Assembly (NCBI GenBank): GCA_905236265.1
Contig: CAJOOV010000014.1
Coordinates: 1-5,903, forward strand
DNA: 5,903 nt
Direction of reading: 5' to 3'
Source of the DNA: an uncultured Oscillospiraceae bacterium
GTDB taxonomy: Bacteria > Bacillota > Clostridia > Oscillospirales > Oscillospiraceae
This document shows, one piece after another, positions 5,350-5,903 of the stretch. Numbering within the stretch: position 1 is the stretch's first letter; the number at the start of each line of letters is the position of its first letter. The position numbers and the translations under genes are program-made. The notes below the pieces were generated by a model. That model was given only the letters and a program-made list of their open reading frames with translations, did not search any database and was not told the DNA's origin.

Positions 5350-5371
5350 TTTTTCAAAAATATTTGAAAAA
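5350..5371. promoter_or_regulatory. AT-rich inverted repeat upstream of the ncRNA promoter (UP-element-like)
   Basis: TTTTTCAAA (5350-5358) and TTTGAAAAA (5363-5371) form a 9-bp inverted repeat, preceded by another A/T palindrome AAAAATATTTTT. It lies just upstream of the -35 box at 5376. The A and T tracts in this position suit an UP element boosting transcription; the symmetry leaves room for a DNA-binding protein. Confidence 0.5.
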
Positions 5372-5375
5372 CCTG

Positions 5376-5404
5376 TTGACAAAAGTGGCGGTCTGTGGTA
5401 TTCT
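5376..5404 (+). promoter_or_regulatory. Strong sigma-A promoter of the structured RNA
   Basis: A perfect -35 TTGACA (5376-5381) and a -10 TATTCT (5399-5404) are spaced 17 nt apart, with an A/T-rich upstream element. The predicted start is A5411 or G5412. No protein-coding ORF of normal size follows, so the promoter serves a non-coding transcript. Confidence 0.85.
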
Positions 5405-5648
5405 ATCATCAGACAAAGGAAGGGACACTTCCAATCGGAAGGAACCCTATTTCCCGAGGTGAGCGGGGAAACGCTCGCCGCATACGTGAGCTTTTCAGAA
5501 TGGAAGCATCTCACAGAGAGACCGGCAGCATTGACCTTATCAGGAAACGCATCCGGGGGTGCGACTAAGCTGCGGCAGGCGGTGGAGAGTAGTACATGGC
5601 TGAAGAGGGTTCGGGACTCACGAGACTGAAGAAAGCGAGGTAAACGAA

Positions 5649-5681
5649 ATGATGTTAGATATTAAGAATCATCGGCGTTGA
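5649..5681 (+). CDS. Possible 10-residue microORF (MMLDIKNHRR) at the 3' end of the RNA
   Basis: An ATG at 5649 (second ATG at 5652) opens a 10-codon frame that ends at TGA (5679-5681) inside the 5' arm of the terminator stem. GAGGT (5637-5641) lies 7 nt before the first ATG, a plausible ribosome binding site. The frame could be a leader-type peptide or chance. The surrounding ATGAT/ATCAT complementarity (5649-5653, 5668-5672) suggests RNA structure instead. Confidence 0.2.
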   Translation: MMLDIKNHRR

Positions 5682-5722
5682 CCCTGATCCGGCTGTAGTG
5701 GATTGGGGTCAACGCTTTTTTT
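5675..5722 (+). terminator. Very strong intrinsic terminator of the structured RNA
   Basis: GCGTTGACCCTGATCC (5675-5690) pairs over 16 contiguous positions, two of them G-U, with GGATTGGGGTCAACGC (5700-5715). The 9-nt loop is GGCTGTAGT, and seven T follow (5716-5722). Confidence 0.93.
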
Positions 5723-5752
5723 ATGCCCATTTTTGCCCGGAGACGGAGAAAA

Positions 5753-5777
5753 CCCCTGCGAAACAGGTTCGCAGGGG
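5753..5777. repeat. Palindrome 1 of the gene-free tail
   Basis: CCCCTGCGAA (5753-5762) and TTCGCAGGGG (5768-5777) form a perfect 10-bp inverted repeat with a 5-nt loop. It is not followed by a T-tract on the plus strand. It begins a 180-nt stretch after the RNA terminator in which I see no gene, only consecutive palindromes. Confidence 0.75.
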
Positions 5778-5781
5778 GAAT

Positions 5782-5814
5782 TCGCAGACAAAGCCCGGCG
5801 GCCTTTGTCTGCGA
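5782..5814. repeat. Palindrome 2 of the gene-free tail
   Basis: TCGCAGACAAAG (5782-5793) and CTTTGTCTGCGA (5803-5814) are a perfect 12-bp inverted repeat with a 9-nt GC-rich loop. The TTCGCAG at its left edge repeats the right arm of the preceding palindrome. A TTTTG follows the stem on the plus strand, so weak termination is possible, but no gene needs it. Confidence 0.75.
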
Positions 5815-5821
5815 GTTTTGC

Positions 5822-5865
5822 ATCCATGCTGCGCGCACTCCCTTCGGTCGCACACTTGCATGGAT
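5822..5865. repeat. Palindrome 3 of the gene-free tail
   Basis: ATCCATGC (5822-5829) and GCATGGAT (5858-5865) pair over 8 bp, with an inner TGCG/CGCA (5830-5833, 5849-5852), giving a long imperfect hairpin. Confidence 0.65.
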
Positions 5866-5872
5866 AGAGGTA

Positions 5873-5903
5873 TTTTTGCACCGAACTGAATTCGGTACAA
5901 AAA
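5873..5903. repeat. Palindrome 4, reaching the window edge
   Basis: ACCGAA (5880-5885) and TTCGGT (5891-5896) pair around CTGAA. The stem extends past a single C/A mismatch through TTTTTG (5873-5878) and CAAAAA (5898-5903). The T run precedes and the A run follows the stem, the opposite of a bidirectional terminator, so a repeat-element role is more likely. Confidence 0.6.

Larger units (their letters stand above)
5411..5722 (+). ncRNA. Large structured non-coding RNA, about 310 nt (possibly raiA motif)
   Basis: A free-standing transcription unit with strong promoter, no substantial ORF and a strong terminator. Several helices can be read directly. GGTGAGCG (5458-5465) pairs with CGCTCGCC (5472-5479) around the loop GGGAAA. 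GTGAG (5486-5490) pairs with CTCAC (5509-5513), enclosing CTTTT/GGAAG. A GCAGC/GCTGC helix encloses a CGCATC/GGTGCG-type hairpin near 5548-5564. Two competing GGAAG/CTTCC hairpins lie at 5418-5442, and TTTCCC (5450-5455) is complementary to the GGGAAA loop. It is not recognisable as RNase P RNA, tmRNA, SRP RNA or 6S RNA. From size, free-standing layout and clostridial setting, a raiA-motif RNA (a Firmicute RNA linked to sporulation and aggregation) is my best guess, unproven by sequence alone. A riboswitch is less likely, because the terminator is not followed by a gene inside the window. Confidence 0.7.

Noticed and set aside
5584..5595. GGAGAGTAGTAC, reminiscent of the base of a T-box stem I
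   Set aside because: The rest of the T-box layout (specifier loop, TGGN-type T-box sequence, antiterminator) is not found in order, and no aminoacyl-tRNA synthetase or amino-acid gene follows in the window.
5662..5889. Short ORFs of 63-70 codons on both strands over the tail palindromes
   Set aside because: They mirror each other because the DNA is palindromic, overlap the RNA terminator, lack ribosome binding sites and match no family I recognise.

Overview
The window looks like chromosome from a GC-rich, low-oxygen Firmicute, most likely a gut Clostridia of the Oscillospiraceae/Ruminococcaceae type. This rests on strong AAAGGAGG-type ribosome binding sites, sigma-A-like TTGnnn/TAnAAT promoters, a Rex redox repressor of Gram-positive type, a thioredoxin reductase that lacks the NADPH motifs (as in clostridial ferredoxin-linked enzymes), and palindrome-rich intergenic DNA. 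The species assignment is inference.

Layout. (1) 1-117, minus: the first 39 codons of a small membrane-anchored protein that runs off the left edge. (2) 118-349: a divergent intergenic region with a row of short inverted repeats and a clear promoter for the rightward genes. (3) 350-1551, plus: a two-gene operon of a thioredoxin-reductase-like flavoprotein and thioredoxin. (4) 1552-1676: a convergent intergenic region with a bidirectional terminator hairpin. (5) 1677-4460, minus: a compact three-gene operon with 18-nt gaps. In transcription order it encodes a COG0523/CobW-type G3E GTPase with a long His/Cys/acid-rich metal-binding insert, a second G3E-type GTPase fused to a YcgQ/UPF0703-like C-terminal domain, and Rex. 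Its promoter is bracketed by an 8-bp inverted repeat (possible operator), and its leader carries a hairpin. (6) 4647-5255, minus: ThrH, a HAD phosphoserine phosphatase/homoserine phosphotransferase homologue, with its own promoter and terminator. (7) 5376-5722, plus: a strong promoter, about 310 nt of apparently structured non-coding RNA, and a 16-bp intrinsic terminator. (8) 5723-5903: no gene, but four consecutive palindromes.

How the parts may work together. The reductase and thioredoxin form a disulfide-reduction couple probably driven by something other than NADPH. Rex, on the facing operon, senses the NADH/NAD+ ratio. The two GTPases point to metal (probably zinc, possibly cobalt or nickel) allocation, so co-transcription with rex would tie metal supply to redox regulation. 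This link is inference from gene order.

The most noteworthy items are the pyridine-nucleotide-independent look of the reductase, the G3E-YcgQ fusion beside a His-rich CobW protein and rex, and the free-standing structured RNA. That RNA may be a raiA-motif RNA, but I cannot confirm the family without a covariance search.
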